From positions 332,075 through 396,074 of the forward strand of contig JXTC01000139.1 of assembly GCA_002914845.1 (NCBI GenBank): a stretch of 64,000 bases of DNA. The letters run 5' to 3'. Origin of the DNA: Trema orientale. Taxonomy: Eukaryota; Streptophyta; Magnoliopsida; Rosales; Cannabaceae. The notes under the pieces are model-generated. The model was not told where the DNA came from. It did no database searches and worked only from the letters and a program-made list of their open reading frames with translations. Each line of letters starts with the position of its first letter. Positions within the stretch are counted from its first letter, which is position 1. A program made the translations under genes and the position numbers. Shown one piece after another: positions 41,641 to 54,208 of this stretch.

Positions 41641-42060
41641 ATAGAGCCGGATTCAAGAATATTGTAAAGGTTGAGTGAGCCTAAGAAGAATTCACTCCGT
41701 TTACCAGGGTCGGTCAAGCCCATATTAATCTTGATCCGATAGTGGAAAGCTTAAAACAAGTTACTGAGGACCGGGGACATAGGTAAACCGACGTGTTTGT
41801 TGAACCTCGTAAAAACCGAGTTTGCATATTCTCTATCCCTACACTCTTTACTTTATTGCAAACTATTTAATTGTGTGTTTAATATTTATTGTGCTTAATT
41901 GACTTGGTATTATTGATATATATTTGGTATTATTATTCATTTAGCCTCAAATTTTTAAAATAGTGGTCTATAGTTTTATATAATTGAAAAGTTTATTAAA
42001 AAGTTTTAAAACTCAATTTATCCCCCTTCTTAGGTAGTCAATTTTGGGCTAACGGAGTAG

Positions 42061-43560
42061 GCACTAAAATTTTTGGCTTAATATGTTCTTGATGTGATGT
42101 TTCAATGTGTTCTTGGATAATTAATTATATGATTTCTTTGGATTTTTTTTTAATTTTATTAGATCAAAAAATGTAAACCCAAAATTTTTAGATATAGATT
42201 TTTTTTTTCTTGTAATATAGAGGCATCTACACCCGGACATGATCCCGCATCCCGCTGCTACTGTACATATATAAACATATATATAGTGATATATATAAAT
42301 GACTGTGTGAATATATATATATGATATATATATATGCAAGCACCTGGGCGTGAGTTCCAGGTTCTTTTCTTTTCTACGCTTCGCTAGCTCTAATTGAAAG
42401 AAAAAAGGATGATGCTATCAGATTAGCGTAATAGCCCAGCCTATTGGGTAGTCTAAAAAATAGTAGACCTAACAATATTTTCTTTTGTAAGGCCTACTTA
42501 GCCCATTTGGTATTTTTAAAAATACTGATTGAGTTTTGTGGAATTATTTGGAGAAAGACCTTTTTCTTTTACAAATTAGATTTGTAAAATACCCTATGAA
42601 GAGATGACATCCAAGAAGACAAAATTGTAATAGTTAGTTATTAATTTTTATTTTGGGTTGTAATTTAAATATCCAAGGAAATCCGGTCTAAGACACATTT
42701 TTTTTAAAATTAGTTAAATTATTTTATGGATACCTATTATGTGATAATATTCATGCATATATAACATGCCATATAGATTTAAGAAGTGCCTACTCAACAT
42801 GTTTTTGTCAACATGACATGCATACATGCGTATCATATTTAATTATTACTAATAAGATTAGTTCTAATTTGATGTTGTTGCATTAGTTATTGGATAACAT
42901 AATTTGATTAGTTTTCTATACTATAATCAAATTTTATAATGTGATTAGTTTTTAATTAGTTAAAAATTTGGTAAATTTACATTAAAATTTAAGTTAGTAA
43001 ATTAAATAGTTTAATTTATGGGTAGCTTGAAATACGTAACAAATTTAGATTTTATAGAAAATCAGTTATTTATTAAAAAGGTTTTGACCTTATAGATTTT
43101 CCTTAATTATTTTAAATAGTTTAAACTAATTAGAAAAATCTTTTATAAAATATTTTATAAGATAAAACACATAATGAGTGGGAGGGAGTATTATGATAAT
43201 AAATCTTTTGGTCTCCACTATTAGTCCAATATTGTGAGTTTTAAATGGCGCCTAGCAACGCTTTGATTACGTTCCCATACGGAAAGTGTCTATTTAAATC
43301 AATACTAAGGTTGGCTTCCTAGAGATAATTTTAATAAAGATGTATTTTAAAATTGACCTAGTTAAGTCTTGAAAAATTGAAATAGTAAGTCACACTCATA
43401 AAGATATAAGTTAAGTGTGTTAAATTATATCTTGACCAAAAATAAATGGTTACTAATAAATAAATATAATATGAGATATTTATCATTTTATTTACTAATT
43501 GAGATAATCTCAGTTTAATTTTATAATAATATGACCTTCCCTTTGGCGGCATATTATTGA
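42061..43560. other. AT-rich spacer with TA-rich tracts
   Basis: No gene recognised. TA-rich microsatellite-like sequence lies at 42270-42335. The part after about 43190 may be the 5' leader of the copia relic that follows. Confidence 0.4.
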
Positions 43561-43698
43561 TAAGTTTAGTACAATTATGGCATTAATATAATTTTATGCA
43601 ATGGTCATTTGCATCATATATCATATTACAACATGCCAAAGATGAATGATGTGACATGCAAAATTCTAAAGTATATGTATTTATTTATTTCAATAATC

Positions 43699-44825
43699 AT
43701 GAGCAATCCCATTATCATGATCTCATATGAGAAATTAACCGGCGAGAATTTTAGTAAATGGAAAAGCAACATGAATATTGTCCTTGTTTGCGAAAACTAT
43801 AAGTTTGTTCTAGCTGAGCCTTGCCCTCCTATTCCTGCTGTCACGATTACTCGTAATGTACGAGATGCCTATGACTGTTGGATTATAGCCAATGACAAAG
43901 CTATTTACTAGCTGGAATGTCCGACGTGCTTAGGTTAAAACATGAAAGCCTAGGGACTGCAAATGAAAGTTTGGAGTGTCTACAATGCATGTTTGGTCAT
44001 CTTTCTAAACAATCTCATCATGAGGCTGTCAAGGCAGTTATGAATGCCAAAATGAAGGCAAACGTCTTAGTCCGAGAACATTTTCTTAAGATGATTAACT
44101 TCTTCCATGAGGCTGAGGTTAATGGAGCAAGGATTGATCAGAGGATTCAAGTGGAGATGATTTTAGAAACTCTATCCCCGAAATTTTTACAGTTCAAGAG
44201 CAACTATTTTTATGAATCATCTGAATTATAACCTCACATAGTTGCTTAATAAACTTCAGACTTTTGAGTCCATTTCAAATGAAAAGGAGTCAGAAGCAAA
44301 TGTTGTTGAAGTTGAACCTTTCTCGTCTAAGAAGAACAATAAGAGGAAGAAGAACAGTAGAAATTAAAGGGAAACCTCAAGGGGCTAGAAAGGCTAACAA
44401 CGAGAACGAAGCTAACAAGGAAAACAAAAGCTCAAAGAAGAAAGATCCGTAGGGAAAGTATTTCCATTGTGGTATTGATGGGCATTGGAAATGCAACTGT
44501 ACTAAGTATCTTGCTGAGCTAAAAGAAAATAAAAAGAAAGGTAAGTCTGATTTACTAGTCTTAGAAGCATGTTTAGTTGAGATTGATAAGTCAACCTGGA
44601 TAATTGATTCAGGGGCAATTGATCATGTTTGTTCTTCTTTGCGGATGCTTATTTCTTGGACAGAACTTGCTGATGGAGATCATGTTTTGAGGGTTGGGAA
44701 TAGGAACAGAATATCAGCAAAGGCAGTGGGAGCCGTTAAGCTCAACTTTAAAAATAAATATTTATTTTTAGATAATATTTATTTTATTCCTGAATTTACC
44801 AGAAATTTGATTTCTGTATCTAAGT
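43699..44825 (+). pseudogene. Ty1/copia gag-protease relic
   Basis: The start ATG at 43699 gives a UBN2-type gag N-terminus (EKLTGENFSKWKSNMNIVL). A stop at 43909 and a frame change follow, then the gag core (MNAKMKANVLVREHFLKMIN). After further stops comes the zinc knuckle near 44460-44505 (FHCGIDGHWKCNC). Its first Cys is replaced by Tyr. The aspartic protease motif WIIDSGAIDHVCSS lies at about 44596-44637, where most copia copies have ATNH. Homology ends at RNLISVSKL near 44823. No integrase or reverse transcriptase is present. Clearly a dead fragment. Confidence 0.9.
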
Positions 44826-44984
44826 TAGGGCTGCATAAAAATACAAAAACCTGACCCGACCCGACTTACCCGCCCAACCCGACCTGATATTTCGGGTTCA
44901 AACTAGTGTATCCAAACATTCAGGTAAAACCCGACCGAACCAAAGGGTTTTCAGTCTGAGTACGGATACACATTTTGGGGAAAC
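44826..44984. mobile_element. 'cccgacc'-rich transposon-end fragment
   Basis: 'gggctgcataaaaata' followed by repeated 'acccgaccc' words resembles the subterminal part of plant hAT-type elements. No partner end or duplication was found, so this is a fragment or a mis-recognised unit. Confidence 0.4.
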
Positions 44985-46260
44985 TACATATAATGATTAA
45001 ATCGATGGACTGCTCGCTGTTTTCTGAGTAAATTAATTCTGTAATTTCAAGAGTGCAATTTCAGATTTTTAGTAGAGTAATACTATAATTAATAAATTAG
45101 ATAAATTAATTAAAGAGTTTAATTAATTGTCATAATTTATTGGAACTTGAATTACAGGTCCATAGGTCCCCAATTCCACCTCTTACAAATACTGTACTAG
45201 ATATTATATTATTTCTATTATTGCACACATTGTCTAGATAAATTATTTGTCTACAATAATTAATAATTGTTATTAATTAATTAATTAATTAATTTTGAAT
45301 TAGTTAATTTAAATTTATGGAGAGATAAGTTTCTTAGTTTGTTTAAATTTTGAATTTAAAAATATCTAATTATCAGATAATTAGATGAACAGAAATTGGG
45401 AAACTGACTGAAAGTGAAATACTCTTGAAGGAGTGAGTTATCTACTAGTTTATATATGGGCACCAATCCAGTAGGTATTTTTTTTTTTTACCTATGCATA
45501 GGTATCAATTGGGTCAATGAAAAAAATTTTTGCACTTTTTTTATTATAAAAAGTAGGAGAGAGAAATAGCATTAATGATGCACGTCTTTTTATATACTTG
45601 ATTATAGCCGTTGGATCACCATTAGATGGTGATCTAACGGCTAAAAAAAAAATACCTACACATAGGTAAAAAAAAAAAAATACCTACCGGATTGGCAACC
45701 TTTATATATATATATTAATTAATTAGATTAAGTAGATATATATATACACATAAGTTTACGTTTTTTTAAAACACAAGTAACGTTTTTTTTTAAAGAAGTT
45801 TTATATATATTAATTTAATTAATATATTATTTAATAATATATATATATATATATAAAGGAAATCTTAGCTGAAAATATAGATAAAATACGTATTATTTTC
45901 TACAGAGCCTCCATAAACTAGAGAGAAAAGGAATAGAGTCTTCCTATTTTCTGTAGAATAAACTATTGCAATCTCCTGTATTGAGAATATTACAAGGTCT
46001 AAAGTGTGAGTTTAAGAAATTGTACACAACGCCCAAACGTTCATCCAGTTGTGCTTGAGGTTTAGATTGGAAGATCGTGGTTTAAAAATAGAAAAATTAG
46101 GATCCACTAATAGGCTGCAAGAGGTATTAAATATATTCTCTTTGTATGTTTCTATTTGTTATGAATTAATACTATGCACTCATATAGTCTATTATTTTGA
46201 GAAAATTTTGAATGTTCCTGGGCCAATCTTCCGCTGCAAAAATCATTTTAAATTCCAACG
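44985..46260 (+). repeat. 5'-truncated LTR of the long-LTR family
   Basis: Matches the inner part of the solo LTR at 29008-33006 in reverse orientation (for example 'ggtccataggtccccaattc' against its reverse at about 29765-29800). It ends AAATTCCAACG, one change from the LTR terminus. The 5' part is missing. It could be the 3' LTR of the copia relic just upstream. Confidence 0.8.
45458..45700. mobile_element. Mutator-like MITE with 9-bp duplication
   Basis: Flanked by identical TTTATATAT at 45449-45457 and 45701-45709. The ends GGGCACCAATCCAGTAGGTA and, in reverse complement, GGTTGCCAATCCGGTAGGTA form a long inverted repeat. The related LTR at 29008-33006 lacks the insertion, so an empty site supports it. 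Confidence 0.9.
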
Positions 46261-47187
46261 TATTAAACTGAGTTTTGGGATTTAAGATAAGAGGTTAGGA
46301 AAGTGACAAAATAACCTGATGTTTTGTTATTTAGATTTGGGAATTTTACTGGCTTCTCTACCCTACGATGCTACACAGATTCTAAGTTCTTATTGTGATG
46401 TTTAATTAAAACCGGAGAAAGCAAAACCCAAAAGAAATAGGAATAAATAATAGTTTGGATAAAGATTTGAATGTAATTAGAAAGAACACTCCCAAGGAGA
46501 GAGAAGGACAGACTGAGGGAGAGGAAGAGGGTACAAGATAGTATACAGTACAATATGCGTAGCAACTTCAGGAAGCTTTCAAATAAATGTCAATCCTTGG
46601 ATCATGATCACACGCCATAAACACGGAGTTTTATGATAGCCGTGCCCAAAATCCGAGCATATTAATAAATTAAGTTAATAATTTATGGTCTTTTTAGATA
46701 AATCCAGGCCCATAGTTTAACATATTAAAATATTCGGATACATTTTTGAGAAATTCTGAATTTACTTAGAAAAATACTATTTTTATTAATATTTAGAAAA
46801 CTAGTATTTTTAAAAATTAGTACTTCTTGAAGGTACTTGAAGTAACCAATCAAAGTTACTCTATTAGAGTAATTAAGAATTACTAGAGGTAACTAGTTCG
46901 ATTATCTCAACTAACTTAAGCAATTACCTTAAGTACCTCATCAATTAGTACAAAGTGATATTATTATAGACATTTGTAAAAGTGATATTTTTCTAAATAG
47001 TTCTCTATTTTTCAAAAAATTTAAATAATCGGGATGTTTCAATTTTTTTTAGGGCTGTATGAGAATTTGTCCAATGTTTAGCCCAAAAATTAGAATATGA
47101 TCAAAGACCAACTTTTATAGCTGAATGTCTGGCAAAATACCCGTTGGAATTTTTATGAACTAAAATAACCTTCGACCCCCTCAAACA
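46261..47187. other. Spacer
   Basis: AT-rich. The 46690-47060 part has 'gatatttttct'-type words reminiscent of the gypsy LTR leader seen at both ends of the window, but this is weak. No gene seen. Confidence 0.35.
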
Positions 47188-47578
47188 AATCACATCCTTC
47201 GCACGATCTTCACCCTCATGGCATTCCTTTGGCTTGAGTTCTCCTGGTCGTTTCAGGTCCTCGCCATACTCTCTACTACGCTCGTCCATGCTGCCATCTA
47301 CAGCTGCCGCTTCTGGACCGCCCTCAGCCTCGGCGCTGCGTGCTTCCCCTCCAATATTGTCACATGCTACATCACTGCTCGGCTGCAACATTGCTTGCCA
47401 AATCGGCGTTCGTCATTGCACCTCATGAAGGGTGGATGTAACGTGATCAACGTGTGGGTCCTTCGCTATTATTCTCATGATGTTCCTGAATTTTTACGTT
47501 AAAATGCATTTGGGGAAGAATAAGAATAATGAGTTTGATGGGCCTAGGCCTGGTATTGGGCTTGTTAGTTTGGGTTGA
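47188..47578 (+). pseudogene. ELO-type fatty acid elongase (GNS1/SUR4 family) fragment
   Basis: ELO proteins are ER membrane condensing enzymes of very-long-chain fatty acid or sphingolipid synthesis. Here, hydrophobic residues FLWLEFSWSFQVLAILSTTL and VHAAIYSCRFWTALSLGAAC match the membrane part after the family His box. The frame then shifts to LLGCNIACQIGV, shifts back for LHLMKGGCN, and ends in a third change with ILMMFLNFYVKMHLGK, a good match to the plant ELO C-terminus. The stop is at 47576-47578. The His box (HxxHH) is not preserved: the corresponding part reads HILRTI. The N-terminal half is missing. Frame breaks plus the lost catalytic box make it a pseudogene. The GC-rich composition contrasts with the surrounding AT-rich DNA. 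Confidence 0.75.
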
Positions 47579-47969
47579 TGTGAGCCGGTGGTTATATGTT
47601 GATAAAGTGGGAGATAAGGAGCATTGATTAATTAGTATTAAAATTATTAGTAGCATGAGTTTTGTGGGGGTTTTAGAAATTTCCCATTTGTGTGTTAATT
47701 TTTCTACAAGGTAAATTGTATACAAATACATGTGTACATGTAATTAATAAAGTAGAGTACTTTTATTTAATTTACAGAACACTCTTGCGAAGCAAGTGAG
47801 GTAAATAAACTCTTAGTTTAATTTTCTTTGACAAAATGGAAAACCGAAATTAAAGTATTTACAAGCACTCTTTGACAGTTACTTGTTCTCTCTTTATTTA
47901 CAAAAAAGATGGTCTAGCAAAATCAATAGTTAATTTTAGACCGACTGCTTTCTATAAATTCCACCTTCG

Positions 47970-49115
47970 AAGCATACCATATACCACAACAGATATCTTA
48001 TATACTACGATCAAAATTTTATATACTACAACCAAAATTTTATATATTTCATGAACCAAAAACTAAACCTATAAAAACAAAATTTTATATATTTCATAAA
48101 CCAAAAACTAAACCTATAAAAACAAGCATACTAAATATAACAACAGATTTCTTATATACCACGATATTAATCTTATATACCACGATCATAATTTTATATA
48201 CCAAACAGAAAAAATCTCTTTAACCAAAAACAAAACCAAAACGAGCATGCCATATATCACAACAAATATCTTATATACCACATCAAAATTTATATACCAA
48301 AATAAATTTCATGAATCAAAAACAAACCTATAAAAACAAACATATCATATTCTACAACGTATATCTTATATACCATGACCAGAATTTTATATACCAAATA
48401 AAAAAAAAATCTAATTAACTAAAGTAAAACCTACCAAAACAAACATAGCATGTACCGCAATAGATATATTATATACCACAACCAAACTTTTATATATCAA
48501 AAAACATTTCATGAATCAAAAACAATATCTACAAAAACAAGTATACCATGTACCACAACAGATATTCTGTATACCACGACCAAAATGTTATATACCACAA
48601 CTAGAATTTTATATACCAAACTAAAAATATCTCATGAACCAAAAATAAAACCTACAAAAATAAGCATGCTATGTATCACAACAGATATTTTATATACCAT
48701 GACCAAAATTTTATATACTAAAAAATATTTCATGAACAAAAAAAAAAAATTCCTCCAAAAATAAGCATACCATATACTACAACAGATATTCTATATACCA
48801 CGACCAAATTTTATGTACCACAATAAAAATCTTATATACCATGACCAGAATTTTATATACCAAGTAGAAAAATTTTCATGAATAAAAAACAAGACCTACA
48901 AAAATAAGCATGCCGTGTACTACACCAAATATCTTATATACCATGATGAAAATTTTATATACCTAAAAATATTCATGAACAAAAAATGATACCTCCAAAA
49001 ATAAGTATACCATATATTACAATAGATATTCTATATACTATGACCAAAAGTTTATATACCATAATAGAAATCTTTTATACTACGACTAGAATTTTATATA
49101 CCAAATAGAAAAAGA
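47970..49115. repeat. Tandem array of 'ttatataccac' and 'accaaaattttatatacca' units
   Basis: Short units of about 27-35 bp are organised in a higher-order unit of roughly 100-150 bp. The higher-order unit also contains 'catgaaccaaaaacaaaacc' and 'tacaaaaacaa', and occurs about eight or nine times with variation. All units run in the same direction. Open frames through it are low-complexity (Tyr/Thr/Ile/Leu-rich). Confidence 0.85.
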
Positions 49116-49280
49116 AAATTATAAAAACAAAAAATTACTAGAAAAGTAACATAAAACTATAGAAATCAACAATTATCACTAGCAAAAACAAGATTAAAGC
49201 TATAATAACAACACAAATTAGCAAAAAGAAATCCCCAAAATCAAAATCCCCAAGTACAAAACATAAATAAAATAAGAAAT

Positions 49281-49549
49281 TCATCTCCTCCACTCAAATC
49301 TCTCACCACCCCCATAAGCAGTTGTTAAGTTAAAGCCTGCACCAAAGCTAATCATGATCACTCAGTCCCCTTCAGCCTCTTCTTCGCCTCCATGTATGCT
49401 AGTATATACCATAGGTTGCTCGCCGACATGTTTCCGAATCGGTGCAACACCATCCTTGCTGAATCTACGCTGTACGGATTCAGATCCAGGTTTAACCCGA
49501 CCTTGTTGATAACCAACTTCCCTCTTCTGTGGATATAGAAATGGATCAA
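49281..49549 (-). pseudogene. 3-ketoacyl-CoA synthase C-terminal fragment
   Basis: 3-ketoacyl-CoA synthases (FAE1/KCS family) condense malonyl-CoA with long-chain acyl-CoA in the ER for wax and lipid synthesis. The minus strand encodes LHRFGNMSASNLWYILAYME, matching the family motif around the catalytic Asn (HRFGNTSS). It is preceded by FYIHRRGKLVINKVG, where the family has a catalytic His in HxGGK. Here the second Gly is Arg. After AKKRLKG a stop and frame change follow, then MISFGAGFN, the normal KCS C-terminal motif. The usual CNS continuation is replaced by LTT. The N-terminal three quarters are absent. No intact gene. Confidence 0.85.
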
Positions 49550-49586
49550 TCCTAATATAGAAGTCGATCACCAGAGGCTTCGTCTA

Positions 49587-49856
49587 TTGAATTGAGGGCA
49601 AAATTGGAAGTCAGCTGAAGGTTTTAAAAGAATGGGATATTTACGTATTAAATTTAAAAAGGGACATCTACTTAAAATATTTTAAAAAATCGGATATATA
49701 CCTAATTTTTCCTTCCTTTTTTTATTTTATCATAAAAAAAGATCCATAAAAAAATCAAATTTCCTCATAATTTATTAAGCAAAACATAAAAAAAAAAAAT
49801 CAAATTTCCTCATAACTTATTAAGCAAAATATATATTCGGTTTGGACATGAATTAA
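49587..49856. other. AT-rich spacer
   Basis: Contains a duplicated 'atcaaatttcctcataa' word at about 49756 and 49799. No gene. Ends in the target duplication TAA of the next element. Confidence 0.5.
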
Positions 49857-51183
49857 CATTATAGGAAAACTCTCCTATACCAACGATATCTATAGCGATG
49901 ATAAGATGTCGTCGGTATAGATGGAAACTAAAGTGACGATAAACAATTTTCGTTAACTTAGATGCTTAAAAGCAACTTATTAGGATGAAACATCTATAGC
50001 GACGACATTTGTAATCACTATAGATCTATCAAAGAGATGACATGTCGTCGCTTAATTTATAGTTTCAGTGTGAAAAAAAAAGTGCCAAATCAAGTGCCAA
50101 ATATTACTGTATACCCTCTATAGCGACGAATAAGTCATCGCTATAGATAATATTATATAAATTTATTTTTTTAAAATGTAACAAAAATTAATATTTAAAA
50201 ATAAAAAAAAAATTATTTAGTCTATAGTGACAATATTGTAGGTAGTTTTAAATAAATTTTACAATTTTTAAAAATGTAAATAGAATTAATATCCAAAAAA
50301 AAATAAAATATTTATTTAGCCTATAGCGATGATATTTATCATTGCTATAGGTTTTGAGCGAAATTTTGAGTGCTAGAATTTGGCCAATTTAAATTTTGAT
50401 AGTCTATAGCGACGACATAGACTCTGTATAAATAAAATTAGAGTCTTCTCTATTTTTTTCTATCCGATCATTCTTTTACTTCCTCTCCTCTCTCTAAACC
50501 CTATTCTCTTTCACTCTCTTTCTCCAAACCCCATTCTCTCTCATCCCATTAATCTTCTATCTCTCTCTCTGTTTAGCTCCCACATATACTCTCTCTTTCA
50601 CTCCCTCACTCTTCTATTTCTTTCTCTTCCCACTCTCTTTCTCTCACCCCCACTCTTCTCTCTCTCTCTCTCTCTCTAAGTGTTTTCAAATGTTTTTATT
50701 ATTAATATTAATTTTTGTTTGATTTTATATTTTAGGTTTGTATTTGGAGGATTTCTTCATTAAAAGTACATTTTCCTAACTCTAATTTTGTTTATTTGTG
50801 GATATGTGGGTTAAATGTTTTAGTAAACATGTGAATATATTGATATTTTGTGATAATTATTCGGAGGATTAATTTTGAGGTTGAACATGATTAGTGCGAA
50901 ATATTTTAGGAATTTGGAAGGGAGGGTTTAGTTTGATTTTGATTTGGAGATTTTGATGTTTTGGATTTGGAGATTTTATTTGAAAAAATATTAGTTTATA
51001 TTTGATTGGGTCATTTCGTTTTTTATTTTCTTTTCCTTATCACTTTTTAATAATATGTTTATTTTGTTCATTTTCAAAACTATGTTTTTATTTAAAAGTA
51101 CAAATTAATTTTTATTTGATTTTAGTTTAAAAAAAAAGTCAGTTCAGGCAAGTATTTTTTCAAAAAGAATAAATGTTGAATAG

Positions 51184-51230
<47 letters not shown>

Positions 51231-51637
51231 AACGTTTGGAATTTGTGAAAAATTAATATTGAATATGTTAAACTTTTGTTTAAGACAAATATATTAAAAG
51301 TTTTGTATTTTGATATGTTGAATTTTTATTTCTAGATGTTTTTTTTTTTAAATTTGAATGTATTTTTATTATTTAAAATTAATAAGTAGGAACTTCATTT
51401 TAATTTACTAAATTAAATATAAATTTATTTTTTTAAAATAGTCACCTTTATAGCGATGACATAAGCGTAATTATTTTTATTTTTAAATTTTAAAATAGTC
51501 TACAGTGATTATAAATGTCGTCGCTATAAATCATCTATAGCAATGACTTCTTTAGCCGTCGCTATAGGGGTCTATAGCGACAACAATTTAGTTTACATCA
51601 ATGACAAATTACGTTATAAAGCCTATTTCTTATAATG
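49857..51637. mobile_element. Non-autonomous CACTA transposon C
   Basis: The ends CATTATAGGAAA and, in reverse complement, CATTATAAGAAA are terminal inverted repeats of CACTA type. A 3-bp duplication TAA flanks it (49854-49856 and 51638-51640). Subterminal regions (49880-50430 and 51440-51600) carry multiple 'tatagcgacgac' words in both orientations. The interior has a long pyrimidine-rich stretch (50450-50690) and a (TA)n run (51188-51224), but no transposase. Confidence 0.85.
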
Positions 51638-51640
51638 TAA

Positions 51641-53697
51641 ATTACGTTATGTTTTGGTAAATAGAACGATGTTACTATATGTGTAGATGAATTTATTAAG
51701 TGTTATTATAAAAAAAAACCCTTGTGTTTTTGCATTTTAACCAAAAAAAAAAAAACTTAATTTTTTCGTTATATCAAATAAAACCTTGAATGTTTTTCAT
51801 TTTAGCAGTAAAAACCTTGGGTTTCTGATTACATCAACTAAAACTTTGAGATTTTGAAATCTAATCAAATTGAACTTAAAACAGATATCTAATCAATGAA
51901 TATATAACATGAATAAAAAATGACTTTATCTTTTAAGTGTTCTATATGTATGAATTATTTTTTAAAATTTATTTTAACTAAATAAGTCAATATTTTCAAT
52001 ATAAAATGGCATAATTTTTGCCCAATTTAGGTATTTGTCAATGTAAATAGCCTTGCATAGTCGTTCATAACAATGTACATTAAGAAAAATGAGTCATTTG
52101 ACTTATTTCATGTGCTAATTTGATTCAATTTTATAATCCCAAGATTTTATTTGATATAGCTAAAAGCTTAAGTTTTTTTCTTTTTTGCTAAAATTAAACA
52201 AAGACAAGGTTTTTTTTTTCTTTTATTTTTTTTATTTTTATAATAACCCAATTTATTAATAAAGAAGGTGAAAGAGACCACTGACAAATAAAAGAGAGTA
52301 GACATAGGAGCATGATTTTTATTTTTATTTTTTGGTTAGAGTAAGTACAGTTGAAACAATAAATATAAGAACTTATTGTTTGCCTCAAACTAGAATAGTT
52401 TTACGTCAACTTCATCTCTCTTTTTCACTCTCTGATTTAATTCACATGGTCTTTGCAGACCTTAAAACAAGCGCACATATATATATATATATATATATTA
52501 ACAACAACAATAATAATATCCTTTATAAAACAAACATACATATATATATATAGAGATGATGAGAAAGAAGCTACGTAAACGGGTGAATGGTCGGAAAACT
52601 TATGTTTTCTACTGTATTTTTATATATGAGACATATATATAGCTTCAACCTTGATAGCATTGAGCAAAAAAAAAAAGAAAAAGAAATCTTTTAAGATTAC
52701 TTAGAAACATTTTCATATCTACTTATAGTGACTTACAATAAACACTATATTAATTACAAATTAGGAACTAATCACAACTATGCTTTGTAAGTGTTTCCCA
52801 ATTCATGTGTTATATATGGGTGAAAAAATCAGACCTAATAATTACTGCAGTATATCAGAGTGGAAGGCCCTAGTACATGCTGGGGCTTACCAGTCACAGT
52901 GCCTGATCCTCACGAGTCTAAGACTCATAGAAGTGCCTAATTAGACAAGTCATATCCGATCGTACGTACCAAGCAGATATGAGCAACTCAACTTTTTCCC
53001 AATAAAAAAGAGGATCAAATGGCAGTCAATATAAAAATATTAATTTTTGAGAATCATACTCATTTTTATTTTTTTGATTAGAGAGTTATATTCGAGTACT
53101 GCCTATGATTCATATAAACATATATCTATATACGTGTGCATATTAATCCATGTTATAAATTAGGGATAATTGCAAAAAATACTCCTAATTATTGCCTTTC
53201 TGCAATCTAAATTATATCTTTTTGTCTTTACAAAATTATACATTCAGATTAAGAATTTTCAATTGCATACATTAGAATTCGTTCTTCAATTTAATTAATA
53301 GTAGTAAAACTAAAATAAAGAAACCCCAATCCAGAACATATATATAAACAAGATAATCCAACGGGGAAAAAGGGTGAGATAAATATAGCACATATTAAAA
53401 TATATAATATCCTTGTATATATATAACTGTGTCCGAATGCACTAATTAAATACTTTAGCTACAAATATGTAAATGAAGAGCCCGACCGCATGAGAAGAAT
53501 CGTGTCACCATGGCCATTGTGTTTTAAACAAATTAAGTCACTCTGCAGAACAACATCAGCCAATGATAGTTAATTATATTATATGCATATGCGATATGGA
53601 AGTTGCATATAAAGGTTACTTACGTTAATTAATTAATTATGAGATTTAATTAGAGTGTTTCCAATATTTCTTCACAATATTTGTCAAATATATGTAT
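51641..53697. other. Intergenic DNA, no gene called
   Basis: AT-rich. A (TA)n run lies at 52477-52498. A short open stretch ending at about 52944 (plus; EGPSTCWGLPVTVPDPHESK) looks less random than its surroundings but is not recognised. Confidence 0.4.
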
Positions 53698-54208
53698 GGG
53701 CACTAATTCAGTAGTTATTTTTTTTTAGTTATCTATAGGTATTATTTTGCGTTTTGCCTAATTAAAATTTATTGCGCATGTGGTAAAAGTTAGAGGGAGA
53801 AAAATTTATTATATTTCTTCATAAATGCACACTATTTAATATTTTTCTCCCTCTATTTATTTTTTCCAACTACTCAAATTATGATAATCATTAGATTCTA
53901 AGAAAAGAAAAAAAAACTATGAATCGGTTTATTAAAAAAAAAACCTACCACCCGGAATCACATAGCCTTATGTGTATATATATATATTAGTAGTATATGT
54001 ATATATAGATTTATCATATTTCTTCATAAATGCACACTATTTAATATTTTTCTCCTTCTATTTATTTTTTCCAACTACTCAAATTATGATAGTCATTAGA
54101 TTCTAAGAAAAGAAAAAAAAACTATGAATCGGTTTATTAAAAAAAAAACCTACCACCCGGAATCACATAGCCTTATGTGTATATATATATATTAGTAGTA
54201 TATGTATA
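53698..54208. mobile_element. MITE-like element with internal tandem duplication
   Basis: The left end GGGCACTAATTCAGTAGTTA resembles the terminus of the MITE at 45458. The right part ends 'cctaccacccggaatcac'. The block 53804-54003 is repeated at 54009-54208 with very few differences (period 205 bp), including 'gaatcggtttattaaa' and 'catagccttatgtgtata'. Family assignment is inferred. Confidence 0.65.

Larger units (their letters stand above)
40182..42060 (+). mobile_element. Non-coding retroelement leader or nested LTR with tandem repeats
   Basis: No gag or pol is seen. The region contains palindromic 'cggtagaccg'-type words (40945-41110), a six-unit tandem repeat (41407-41640), and near 42020 the sequence 'caatttatcccccttcttag'. 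The last is typical of the leader side of some plant copia LTRs. It may be a second, nested copia LTR. Boundaries are uncertain. Confidence 0.45.

Noticed and set aside
47101-47391. 96-codon minus-strand frame opposite the ELO relic
   Set aside because: The plus strand holds the recognisable elongase residues, so the minus frame is a shadow.
48450-48764. 104-codon Tyr/Thr/Ile-rich frame
   Set aside because: It is a reading through the tandem array; the residues simply mirror the repeat unit.
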